A stretch of DNA of 64,000 nucleotides, taken from contig NZ_NEUF01000048.1 in the NCBI RefSeq assembly GCF_002910915.1, forward strand, positions 225,848 to 289,847. The letters are read 5' to 3'. The stretch is from Streptomyces sp. SM10. GTDB lineage: Bacteria; Actinomycetota; Actinomycetes; Streptomycetales; Streptomycetaceae. Positions 51,116-58,958 of this stretch are shown piece after piece; within the stretch, counting starts at the first letter, position 1; each line of letters starts with the position of its first letter. The notes under the pieces are model-generated. The model searched no databases and was not told where the DNA came from. It saw only the letters and a program-made list of their open reading frames with translations. The position numbers and the translations under genes are program-made.

Positions 51116-52306
51116 GTGAGACGCATGACGGCACGACCCGCGAACACGCATCAGGCGCGACTGCTGCGGCTGTTGCGCGACGGGGGGCCCAACTCCCGCG
51201 CACAGCTCGGCGACCAGATCGACCTCTCGCGCTCGAAGCTCGCCGTCGAGGTCGACCGGCTCCTTGAGACCGGTCTCGTCGTGGCCGACGGGCTCGCCGC
51301 GTCCCGCGGCGGACGCCGTTCCCACAACATCAGGCTCGCCCCGGGGCTTCGCTTCCTCGGGGTCGACATCGGCGCCACATCCGTCGATGTGGCCGTCACC
51401 AACGCCGAGTTGGAGGTCCTCGGACACCTCAATCACCCGATGGACGTGCGGGAGGGCCCCGTCGCGGTCTTCGAGCAGGTGCTGTCGATGGCCGCCAAAC
51501 TCCGGGCCTCCGGACTCGCCGAAGGCTTCGACGGTGCCGGCATCGGCGTACCGGGACCCGTCCGCTTCCCCGAGGGTGTGCCCGTCGCGCCGCCGATCAT
51601 GCCGGGGTGGGACGGCTTCCCGGTCCGCGAGGCACTCAGCCAGGAACTCGGCTGCCCCGTCATGGTCGACAACGACGTGAACCTGATGGCGCTGGGGGAG
51701 CAGCACGCGGGCGTCGCCCGTTCCGTGGGCGACTTCCTCTGCGTCAAGATCGGTACGGGCATCGGCTGCGGCATCGTGGTGGGCGGCGAGGTCTACCGCG
51801 GCACGACGGGCAGCGCCGGAGACATCGGCCACATCCAGGTGGAGCCGGACGGGCGCGCCTGTGCCTGCGGCAACAGAGGCTGTCTGGAAGCCCACTTCAG
51901 TGGTGCGGCCCTGGCCCGCGACGCGGAGGACGCGGCCCGCGCCGGCCTCTCTGCCGGCCTGGCGGCCCGTCTCGACGCGGCCGGAAAGCTCTCCGCCGTC
52001 GACGTGGCCGCGGCCGCCGCGGCCGGTGACCCGACGGCGCTGGACCTGATCCGAGAAGGCGGCAACCGGGTCGGCCAGGTCATCGCCGGACTCGTCAGCT
52101 TCTTCAACCCGGGCCTCGTCGTCATCGGCGGCGGGGTCACCGGACTCGGCCACAACCTGCTGGCCAGTGTCCGGACCCAGGTCTACCGGCAGTCCCTGCC
52201 CCTGGCCACGGGCAACCTGCCCATCGTCCTCGGTGAGCTGGGGCCCGTCGCCGGAGTGACCGGTGCGGGCAGGCTCATCAGCGACCACCTGTTCTCGCCG
52301 GCCTGA
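51116..52306 (+). CDS. ROK family transcriptional regulator
   Basis: A 396-residue ROK repressor (NagC/XylR type). The N-terminal winged helix is ARLLRLLRDGGPNSRAQLGDQIDLSRSKLAVEVDRLLETGLV. The sugar-kinase-like domain begins FLGVDIGATSVDVAVTN and contains the ROK zinc motif CACGNRGCLE (Cys249, Cys251, Cys256). GTG 51116 follows GGAGG at 5 bp; ATG 51125 is the alternative. Immediately downstream are an Rbs-type importer and sugar enzymes, and its promoter block is repeated before the large secreted protein, so it probably controls the whole locus. Confidence 0.92.
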   Translation: MRRMTARPANTHQARLLRLLRDGGPNSRAQLGDQIDLSRSKLAVEVDRLLETGLVVADGLAASRGGRRSHNIRLAPGLRFLGVDIGATSVDVAVTNAELEVLGHLNHPMDVREGPVAVFEQVLSMAAKLRASGLAEGFDGAGIGVPGPVRFPEGVPVAPPIMPGWDGFPVREALSQELGCPVMVDNDVNLMALGEQHAGVARSVGDFLCVKIGTGIGCGIVVGGEVYRGTTGSAGDIGHIQVEPDGRACACGNRGCLEAHFSGAALARDAEDAARAGLSAGLAARLDAAGKLSAVDVAAAAAAGDPTALDLIREGGNRVGQVIAGLVSFFNPGLVVIGGGVTGLGHNLLASVRTQVYRQSLPLATGNLPIVLGELGPVAGVTGAGRLISDHLFSPA

Positions 52307-52384
52307 TGTCCGGGCCGGCGCGCTGCCAGGCACACGCTCCGCAGCCACCTCCGTAGACCTTCCCGAGCTCCGCCCGGGGCCCGC

Positions 52385-52479
52385 ACCGCACGAGCCCGAT
52401 CGCACCGCACGAGCACCTCCGTACCGCACGAGCACCTCCGTACCGCACGAGCCCGATCGCACCGCACGAGCACAGACGA
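52385..52479. repeat. Five tandem 19-bp repeats
   Basis: ACCGCACGAGC starts at 52385, 52404, 52423, 52442 and 52461, exactly 19 bp apart. The 8-bp fillers run CCGATCGC, ACCTCCGT, ACCTCCGT, CCGATCGC, then a diverged copy, so they are arranged symmetrically. It occupies the middle of the 300-bp space between the ROK and ATPase genes, which otherwise holds no gene. Confidence 0.85.
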
Positions 52480-52606
52480 ACCACCAGCAGTTCCGTCAGC
52501 AGTACGGCACCGCCGGCACTGCGCCCTGCCCGCTCACCGGCCTCCTCCACGCTTCCCGGGCTTCCCGCCCGGGCGGGGGAGACCTCGTTCGCCGAGGGGA
52601 TTCGTC

Positions 52607-54130
52607 ATGGCACCAGAACCACCCCTGCTCACGATGTCCGGCATCACCAAGTCGTTCCCCGGTGTGCGCGCCCTCGACGGTGTGGACCTGGAGGTGCAGG
52701 CCGGTGAGGTCCACTGTCTCCTCGGCCAGAACGGCGCCGGCAAGTCCACGCTCATCAAGGTGCTGGCCGGCGCCCACCAGCCCGACGACGGCACCATCAC
52801 CTGGAGCGGGGAGACCGTCCAGCTGTCCTCGCCGATCACCGCCATGCGGCTGGGTATCGCCACCATCTACCAGGAACTCGACCTGGTCGAGGGCCTGTCG
52901 GTCGCCGAGAACGTCTTCCTGGGACACGAGCCCACCAGCGCGGGCTTCCTCGTCCGCACCCGCGAGGCCCGCACCATGGCCGCATCGCTCCTGAAGCGCC
53001 TCGGGCACCCGGAGATCGACCCGGCCCGCCTCGTCGGCGACCTCTCCGCCGCCCACCAACAGATCGTCTCCATGGCGCGGGCCCTCTCCCACGACGTACG
53101 GCTGATCGTGATGGACGAGCCGTCCGCGGCCCTGGACCCCGACGAGGTCGACAACCTCTTCCGCATCGTCGACGGGCTCACCGCCGACGGAGTGGCCGTG
53201 GTCTACATCTCGCACCGGCTGGAGGAGATCCGCCGCATCGGTGACCGGGTGACCGTGCTCAAGGACGGCCGGGCCGTCGCGGTCGGCCTGGCCGCCGTCT
53301 CCACCCCCACACGCGACATCGTTGCCATGATGACCGGCCGCAACGTCGAATACGTCTTCCCCCAGCGGCCCGCCCCCGGCACCCGGGGCACGGCCGCCCC
53401 GGTGCTGACGGTCGAAGGGCTTTACCGCAAGGGCGAGTTCGAGCCCGTCGACCTCGAGCTGAGGCCCGGCGAGATCGTCGGCCTCGCCGGACTCGTGGGC
53501 TCCGGACGCTCCGAGATCCTGGAGACCGTCTACGGCGCCCGCAAGCCGACCGCCGGCCGCGTCCTCGTCGACGGGACACCGCTGCGCCCCGGCAGCGTCC
53601 GGGCCGCCGTGGCCGCCGGAATCGGTCTGGCTCCCGAGGAACGCAAGGCGCAGGCCCTGCTGTTGACGGAATCGGTGACCCGCAACGTCTCCGTCTCCTC
53701 GCTGTCCCGCTTCGCACGCGCCGGCTGGCTCGACCGGGGTGCCGAGCGCGAGGCCGCCAGGACCGCCACCCGCGAGCTCTCCCTGCGCCCCGACAACCCG
53801 GACGCCGCCGTCCGCACCCTGTCCGGTGGCAACCAGCAGAAGGCGGTCCTGGCCCGCTGGCTGCTGCGTGGCTGCCGGGTCCTGCTGCTCGACGAACCGA
53901 CCCGCGGTGTGGACGTCGGCGCCCGCGCCGAGCTCTACGCCGTGATCCGCCGGCTGGCCGACGAAGGCCTCGCCGTTCTGCTCGTATCCAGCGAAGTGCC
54001 CGAAGTGCTGGGCCTCGCCGACCGGGTGCTGGTGCTCCGGGAGGGCCGTGTCGTGCACACGGCCGACGCCGGGGAGCTCGACGAGCACCGTGTCCTCGAC
54101 CTCGTCATGGAAGGGAGCCCGACGTCATGA
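52607..54130 (+). CDS. Sugar ABC transporter ATPase (RbsA-like)
   Basis: A 507-residue protein with two fused nucleotide-binding domains, as in ribose/galactose-type (CUT2) importers. The first has Walker A GQNGAGKST (40-48), a divergent signature LSAAHQQIVSMARAL and Walker B LIVMDEPSAAL. The second has a degenerate P-loop GLVGSGRSE but a good signature TLSGGNQQKAVLARWLL, the usual asymmetry of RbsA. Its stop overlaps the permease ATG (ATGA). Confidence 0.94.
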   Translation: MAPEPPLLTMSGITKSFPGVRALDGVDLEVQAGEVHCLLGQNGAGKSTLIKVLAGAHQPDDGTITWSGETVQLSSPITAMRLGIATIYQELDLVEGLSVAENVFLGHEPTSAGFLVRTREARTMAASLLKRLGHPEIDPARLVGDLSAAHQQIVSMARALSHDVRLIVMDEPSAALDPDEVDNLFRIVDGLTADGVAVVYISHRLEEIRRIGDRVTVLKDGRAVAVGLAAVSTPTRDIVAMMTGRNVEYVFPQRPAPGTRGTAAPVLTVEGLYRKGEFEPVDLELRPGEIVGLAGLVGSGRSEILETVYGARKPTAGRVLVDGTPLRPGSVRAAVAAGIGLAPEERKAQALLLTESVTRNVSVSSLSRFARAGWLDRGAEREAARTATRELSLRPDNPDAAVRTLSGGNQQKAVLARWLLRGCRVLLLDEPTRGVDVGARAELYAVIRRLADEGLAVLLVSSEVPEVLGLADRVLVLREGRVVHTADAGELDEHRVLDLVMEGSPTS

Positions 54131-55179
54131 CACAGCCCGCACCGTCGGCGCAGCACCACGGGCCGGAGAAGGGGTCCGTGTCCGGCCCCGCGGCCGCACC
54201 GCCCTCGAAGAAGGGCGGCGGTCCGCGCGCACTCGGTCTGCGCGCCGACGTCCGCAACCTGTCGCTCCTCGGTGTCCTAGCCGTCCTGATAGCCGTCGGC
54301 GGATTCACCGAACCGGACGCGTTCCTGGACACCGGGAACCTCCAGCTGATCCTGACGCAGTCCTCCGTCATCGGGGTCGTCACCGTCGGCGTCACCTTCG
54401 TCATCATCAGCGGTGGCATCGACCTGTCGGTCGGCGCGATGGTCGCCCTCGCCTCCGTCTGGGCGACGACCCTCGCGACCCAGGAGTTCGGCTTCGCGGG
54501 CATCCTCTTCACCGCGATGGTCGTCGGCCTCGCCGCCGGTCTCGTCAACGGACTCCTGATCGCGTACGGCGGAATGGTCCCGTTCATCGCGACGCTGGCC
54601 ATGCTCGCCTCGGCCCGCGGACTGGCCCTGCAGATCACCGACGGCAAGACCCAGATCGTCACCGTGCAGTCCGTCCTGGACCTCGGCCTGCCCGACAGCT
54701 ACGTCCTCGGCATCCCGCCGCTGGTCCTCGTCTTCGCCGCGGTGACCGTGGCCGGCTGGCTCATCCTCAACCGCACGACCTTCGGACGCCGCACGGTCGC
54801 CGTCGGCGGCAACGCCGAAGCGGCCAGGCTCGCCGGCATCGACGTACGCCGCCAGCGGCTCTACCTCTACCTGCTCTCCGGACTCTGCTGCGGCATCGCC
54901 GCCTTCATGCTCGTCATCCTGTCCGGGTCGGGCCAGAACACCAACGGCAACCTGTACGAGCTCGACGCCATCGCCGCCGCGATCATCGGAGGCACCCTCC
55001 TCAGCGGCGGCCGGGGCACCATCGTCGGCTCCGTCCTGGGCGTGCTCGTCTTCACCACGATCACCAACATCTTCGCCCTGAACAATCTCCAGAGCGACGT
55101 CCAGCAGATCGCCAAGGGCGCCATCATCGTCGCCGCCGTCCTCGTCCAGCGCCGCACGCTGCGGGGCGGCGAGACCTGA
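54127..55179 (+). CDS. Sugar ABC transporter permease (RbsC-like)
   Basis: A 350-residue CUT2-type permease with about nine to ten helices. Family segments are TFVIISGGIDLSVGAMVALASV, NGLLIAYGGMVPFIATLAMLASARGLAL and AVGGNAEAARLAGIDVRRQRLYLYLLSG, the last being the ATPase-docking loop, plus GGTLLSGGRGTIVGSVLGVLVF. The gene is translationally coupled to the ATPase. The cytoplasmic N-terminus is 50 residues long and Pro/Gly-rich. Confidence 0.94.
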   Translation: MTQPAPSAQHHGPEKGSVSGPAAAPPSKKGGGPRALGLRADVRNLSLLGVLAVLIAVGGFTEPDAFLDTGNLQLILTQSSVIGVVTVGVTFVIISGGIDLSVGAMVALASVWATTLATQEFGFAGILFTAMVVGLAAGLVNGLLIAYGGMVPFIATLAMLASARGLALQITDGKTQIVTVQSVLDLGLPDSYVLGIPPLVLVFAAVTVAGWLILNRTTFGRRTVAVGGNAEAARLAGIDVRRQRLYLYLLSGLCCGIAAFMLVILSGSGQNTNGNLYELDAIAAAIIGGTLLSGGRGTIVGSVLGVLVFTTITNIFALNNLQSDVQQIAKGAIIVAAVLVQRRTLRGGET

Positions 55180-55234
55180 GCACCGCTTCCGCGCCCGAGC
55201 ACCTCTCCCGTACCAGAGCACTGATCACTCACCC
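55178..55234. repeat. Degenerate 19-bp repeat array
   Basis: GAGCAC motifs at 55178, 55197 and 55216, again exactly 19 bp apart and resembling the array at 52385-52479. It fills most of the gap between the permease and the binding-protein gene. Confidence 0.6.
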
Positions 55235-55276
55235 GCTGTTCCGTACGCACCACACCGGATGAAGGGTTCGACAGCC

Positions 55277-56314
55277 ATGCCAGAAACCAGCCGCAGAGGA
55301 CTGCTCTTCGGCACCGCGGCCGTCTCCGCGGGAGCCTTCCTCACCGCCTGCACCAGCAACGAGCCCAAGGAGGCGGCAGCGGCGCCGAGCAACCAGCCCG
55401 CAGCCGACGACAAACCGGGCACGCCCGTCACCATCGGCTTCGCCGGACCGCAGGCCGACCACGGATGGCTCAACGCGATCAACGTCAACGCCAAGTCGCG
55501 GGCGGAGAAGTACTCCGAGGTGACCCTGGAGATCACCGAGGGGTCCAACGACACCGCCGCCCAGATCGGCCAGGTCAAGACCCTCATCAACAAGAAGGTC
55601 GACGTCCTCGTCGTGCTCCCCGCCGACGGCAAGGCGCTCACCCAGGTCGGCCTGGAGGCCATGAAGGCCGGCATCCCGGTCGTCAACCTGGACCGCGTCT
55701 TCGCCTCTCCGCAGGCCTACCGCTGCTGGGTCGGCGGCGACAACTACGGTATGGGCCTCAACGCCGGCCACTACATCGGCGAGCAGCTCAAGGACAAGGC
55801 GAACGCCAAGGTCGTCGAGCTCGCCGGCATCGACAACCTCGAACTCACCAAGCAGCGCAGCCAGGGCTTCGCCGACGCCCTGAAGAACTACTCCAACATC
55901 AAACTGGTGGCCCGTCAGGCCGCGGACTTCACCGTGGAGTCGGGCCAGGCCAAGATGGCGCAGCTCCTCCAGGCCCAGAAGCAGTTCGACGCCCTCTGGA
56001 ACCACGACGACGACCAGGGCGTGGGCGCGCTGCGGGCCATCCAGCAGGCCGGGCGCGACGAGTTCATCATGGTCGGCGGTGCGGGCGCCAAGTCCGCGAT
56101 GGACGCCATCAAGGCCGACGACAGCGTCCTGAAGGCCACCGTGCTCTACCCGCCGACGATGGCGGCCTCCGCCATCGACCTGGCGCGGGCCCTGGGCCAG
56201 AACAAGGGCGTGGCGGGCCTCTCCGAGATGGAGATCCCGACCTCGCTGACGCTGTACTCCGCCGTGGTCACCAAGGAGAACATCGACCAGTACCTGCCGA
56301 CGGGCTTCAGCTGA
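55277..56314 (+). CDS. Sugar-binding lipoprotein (RbsB-like)
   Basis: A 345-residue type I periplasmic-binding lipoprotein. The N-terminus TSRRGLLFGTAAVSAGAFLTAC has a twin-arginine motif and a lipobox, so it is probably a Tat-exported lipoprotein. The binding fold begins VTIGFAGPQADHGWLNAINVNAKSRAEKY, with the usual second-lobe motif VVLPADGKALTQVGLEAMKAGIPVVNLDR. ATG 55277 has AAGGG about 10 bp upstream. The ligand is likely a monosaccharide or small glycoside, perhaps already oxidised, given the enzymes around it. Confidence 0.93.
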   Translation: MPETSRRGLLFGTAAVSAGAFLTACTSNEPKEAAAAPSNQPAADDKPGTPVTIGFAGPQADHGWLNAINVNAKSRAEKYSEVTLEITEGSNDTAAQIGQVKTLINKKVDVLVVLPADGKALTQVGLEAMKAGIPVVNLDRVFASPQAYRCWVGGDNYGMGLNAGHYIGEQLKDKANAKVVELAGIDNLELTKQRSQGFADALKNYSNIKLVARQAADFTVESGQAKMAQLLQAQKQFDALWNHDDDQGVGALRAIQQAGRDEFIMVGGAGAKSAMDAIKADDSVLKATVLYPPTMAASAIDLARALGQNKGVAGLSEMEIPTSLTLYSAVVTKENIDQYLPTGFS

Positions 56315-56361
56315 TCCCGCACCGCCGCCGCCACCGAACCACCGACGAGGAGGAAGCCCGC

Positions 56362-57582
56362 ATGGCCCGTAGGGAAGAGTCGGAGCAGGAGACCGAGGCA
56401 CCGCCGCCGACGGCGACACTCGGCGTCGGCATGGTCGGATACGCGTTCATGGGCGCTGCCCACTCGCAGGGGTGGCGCACCGCGGGACACGTCTTCGACC
56501 TGCCGGTGAGACCCGCTCTCGCCGCGATCTGCGGGCGCGACCGTTCGGCCGTCGAGGCCGCCGCCACCCGGCACGGGTGGGCGGCGGCGGAGACCGACTG
56601 GCGCGCTCTGATCGCCCGGGACGACGTGCAGCTGGTGGACATCTGCACCCCAGGCGACAGCCATGCGGAGATCGCCATCGCCGCACTGGAGGCGGGCAAG
56701 CACGTGCTGTGCGAGAAGCCGCTCGCCAACACGGTGGCGGAGGCGGAGGCCATGGTGGAGGCCGCGGAGCGCGCCGCCGCCCGCGGCCAGGTGGCGATGG
56801 TGGGCTTCAACTACCGCAAGGTGCCCGCCCTCACCTACGCCCGCGCGATGATCGAGGAGGGTCGGCTGGGCGCCTTGCGGCACGTGCGGGCCACCTACCT
56901 CCAGGACTGGCTCGTCGACCCGCAGTCGCCGTTGACCTGGCGACTGCAGCGGGAGCGGGCCGGTTCCGGGGCGCTGGGGGACCTCGGGGCGCACATCGTC
57001 GACCTCGCCCAGTACCTGGCCGGGGAACCACTGACCGGGGTCTCCGCGGTCAGCGAGACCTTCGTACGGGAGAGGCCCGTGCTCGCCGGGGCGGCCGCGG
57101 GGCTCTCGGGCACCGCCGACAGTGCCGCACGGGGGGCGGTCACTGTCGACGACGCGGCACTCTTCACCGGACGGCTGGCGTCGGGCGCCCTCGCCTCCTT
57201 CGAGGCGACCAGGATGGCGGCGGGCCGCAAGAACGCCCTGTGCCTGGAGATCAACGGGGAGCTGGGGTCGATCGCCTTCGACCTGGAACGGCTCAACGAA
57301 CTCTCCTTCCACGACCACACCGAACCCGCCACCAGCGCGGGCTTCCGCCGGATCCTCGTCACCGAGCCGCAGCATCCGTACCTGGAGGCGTGGTGGCCGC
57401 CCGGCCACGGCCTGGGGTACGAGCACACCTTCGTCCACCAGGCCCGGGACGTGGTGCGCACGATCGTCGAAGGGCGCACCCCCGTACCGTCGTTCGCCGA
57501 CGGACTCCAGGTGCAGCGCGTGCTCGCCGCGGTCGAGGAGAGCGCCGCCAAGAACTCCGTCCATACCCCGGTCGCCTTCTAG
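56362..57582 (+). CDS. Gfo/Idh/MocA family sugar oxidoreductase
   Basis: A 406-residue NAD(P)-dependent dehydrogenase. The Rossmann part reads LGVGMVGYAFMGAAHSQGW and holds the motif CEKPLANTVAEAEAMVEAA (Lys of EKP is the family's catalytic/cofactor lysine). The C-terminal beta-sheet domain contains GSGALGDLGAHIVDLAQYLAG, whose GxHxxDL histidine and aspartate complete the site. GAGGAGGAA precedes ATG 56362. Several enzymes of this family oxidise the C3 hydroxyl of sugars, which fits the ThuA/DUF1080 protein downstream. It is cytoplasmic. Confidence 0.92.
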   Translation: MARREESEQETEAPPPTATLGVGMVGYAFMGAAHSQGWRTAGHVFDLPVRPALAAICGRDRSAVEAAATRHGWAAAETDWRALIARDDVQLVDICTPGDSHAEIAIAALEAGKHVLCEKPLANTVAEAEAMVEAAERAAARGQVAMVGFNYRKVPALTYARAMIEEGRLGALRHVRATYLQDWLVDPQSPLTWRLQRERAGSGALGDLGAHIVDLAQYLAGEPLTGVSAVSETFVRERPVLAGAAAGLSGTADSAARGAVTVDDAALFTGRLASGALASFEATRMAAGRKNALCLEINGELGSIAFDLERLNELSFHDHTEPATSAGFRRILVTEPQHPYLEAWWPPGHGLGYEHTFVHQARDVVRTIVEGRTPVPSFADGLQVQRVLAAVEESAAKNSVHTPVAF

Positions 57583-57594
57583 GAGGTTGTGCGC

Positions 57595-58599
57595 ATGCCC
57601 CGTCCCTTCACTCTCTTCACCGGCCAGTGGGCCGACCTGCCGCTGGAGGAGGTCTGCCGGCTCGCCCGGGACTTCGGCTACGACGGACTCGAACTCGCCT
57701 GCTGGGGAGACCACTTCGAGGTCGACAAGGCCCTGTCCGACCCCGGCTATCTCGACGGGCGGCGGCAGCTGCTCGACACGTACGGCCTGAAGTGCTGGGC
57801 CGTTTCCAACCACCTGGTCGGCCAGGCGGTCTGCGACAGCCCGATCGACGAACGCCACCAGGGGATCCTGCCCGGCCGCATCTGGGGGGACGGGGAGCCC
57901 GAGGGCGTACGCCGAAGGGCCGCCCAGGAGATCAAGGACACCGCCCGCGCGGCGGCCGCGTTCGGGGTCGACACCGTCATCGGCTTCACCGGATCGTCCA
58001 TCTGGCACCTGGTCGCCATGTTCCCGCCGGTCCCGCCGCACATGATCGAACGCGGCTACGACGACTTCGCGGAGCGCTGGAACCCGATCCTGGACGTCTT
58101 CGACGCGGAGGGGGTGCGCTTCGCCCACGAGGTGCACCCGAGCGAGATCGCGTACGACTACTGGACCACGCACCGCGCCCTGGAGGCCGTGGACCACCGG
58201 CCCGCGTTCGGGCTGAACTTCGACCCGAGCCACTTCGTGTGGCAGGACCTCGACCCGGTCGGCTTCCTCTACGACTTCCGGGACCGGATCTACCACGTGG
58301 ACTGCAAGGAGGCCCGCAAGCGCCTCGACGGGCGCAACGGGCGCCTCGGCTCCCACCTGCCGTGGGGCGATCCACGGCGCGGCTGGGACTTCGTCTCGGC
58401 GGGCCACGGCGACGTGCCCTGGGAGGACGTCTTCCGGATGATGCGGTCCATCGGCTACGAGGGGCCGGTGTCCGTGGAGTGGGAGGACGCGGGCATGGAC
58501 CGGCTGACGGGGGCGCCGGAGGCGCTGGCCTCGCTGAAGCGCTTCGACTTCGATCCGCCGAGCGCGTCCTTCGACGCGGCGTTCGGCGGGGGCGACTAG
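57595..58599 (+). CDS. TIM-barrel sugar phosphate isomerase/epimerase family protein
   Basis: A 334-residue AP-endonuclease-2-like TIM barrel. Metal-site residues are suggested by [14 protein letters not shown] (Glu), [11 protein letters not shown] (Asp, His), [10 protein letters not shown] (His, Asp) and [10 protein letters not shown] (Glu). The family covers IolE/IolI-type dehydratases, tagatose epimerases and enzymes that split or isomerise 3-keto-glycosides. ATG 57595 has AGGAGG at 8 bp, while GTG 57589 is too close. It is 12 bp after the Gfo/Idh gene, so both are one transcript and probably act in sequence on a keto-sugar. Confidence 0.9.
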   Translation: MPRPFTLFTGQWADLPLEEVCRLARDFGYDGLELACWGDHFEVDKALSDPGYLDGRRQLLDTYGLKCWAVSNHLVGQAVCDSPIDERHQGILPGRIWGDGEPEGVRRRAAQEIKDTARAAAAFGVDTVIGFTGSSIWHLVAMFPPVPPHMIERGYDDFAERWNPILDVFDAEGVRFAHEVHPSEIAYDYWTTHRALEAVDHRPAFGLNFDPSHFVWQDLDPVGFLYDFRDRIYHVDCKEARKRLDGRNGRLGSHLPWGDPRRGWDFVSAGHGDVPWEDVFRMMRSIGYEGPVSVEWEDAGMDRLTGAPEALASLKRFDFDPPSASFDAAFGGGD

Positions 58600-58606
58600 C
58601 AGGGAC

Positions 58607-58630
58607 GCCTGGGGGTCCAGGCCCCCGGGC
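58607..58630 (+). terminator. Hairpin terminator of the importer operon
   Basis: A 9-bp stem (GCCTGGGGG with CCCCCGGGC, one G-T pair) and a 6-nt loop, 8 bp after the TIM-barrel gene. Confidence 0.6.
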
Positions 58631-58751
58631 ACTCCGGGTCTCCCGGTCCCGTGCCCGACTGCCGACGGGTTCCGCCGGCTGTCGGGTGGCCCGCCGTGCC
58701 CGGCCCCGCCCTGCACCGGCGCCCGGGGGCGCTTCGCCATGCCCTGAAACG

Positions 58752-58832
58752 CCTTTGTCCTCTCGCGGGGAAAAGTTCAACTCACCCCGTGCGCAAGGGC
58801 TTTCCGTACAGGACGATCGCAGCTACCGTCCC
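58752..58832 (+). promoter_or_regulatory. Conserved promoter block of secreted ThuA/DUF1080 gene
   Basis: CCTTTGTCCTC (58752-58762), GGGGAAAAGTTC (58767-58778), GTGCGCAAGGGCTTTCC (58789-58805) and CTACCGTCCC (58823-58832), at the same offsets as in the ROK promoter (50991-51071). Confidence 0.6.
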
Positions 58833-58847
58833 TTACGTGTACACAAC

Positions 58848-58888
58848 ATGACTCGCGTCACCGGGGGGCTCAACCACCCCTGGTGACG
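58848..58888 (+). promoter_or_regulatory. Leader with short ORF and hairpin
   Basis: An ATG at 58848 opens a 12-codon reading frame (MTRVTGGLNHPW, stop 58884-58886). It coincides with a stem-loop, CGTCACC-GGGG pairing with CCCC-(T)-GGTGACG across 58856-58888. The layout resembles an attenuator, but it has no clear Shine-Dalgarno sequence. Confidence 0.3.
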
Positions 58889-58958
58889 AGCGCGGCAGTC
58901 CCCGCGCGGAACGGCAGACCGCACCCGCCCGAACAACCGGCACCCCCGGAGGACGCAC

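Noticed and set aside
52385..52479. CRISPR array
   Set aside because: Repeats are only 11 identical bases with 8-bp fillers that themselves repeat, and there are no cas genes. It is a tandem repeat.
57589..57594. GTG 57589 as the start of the TIM-barrel gene
   Set aside because: It lies 2 bp after the AGGAGG site; ATG 57595 has the proper 8-bp spacing.
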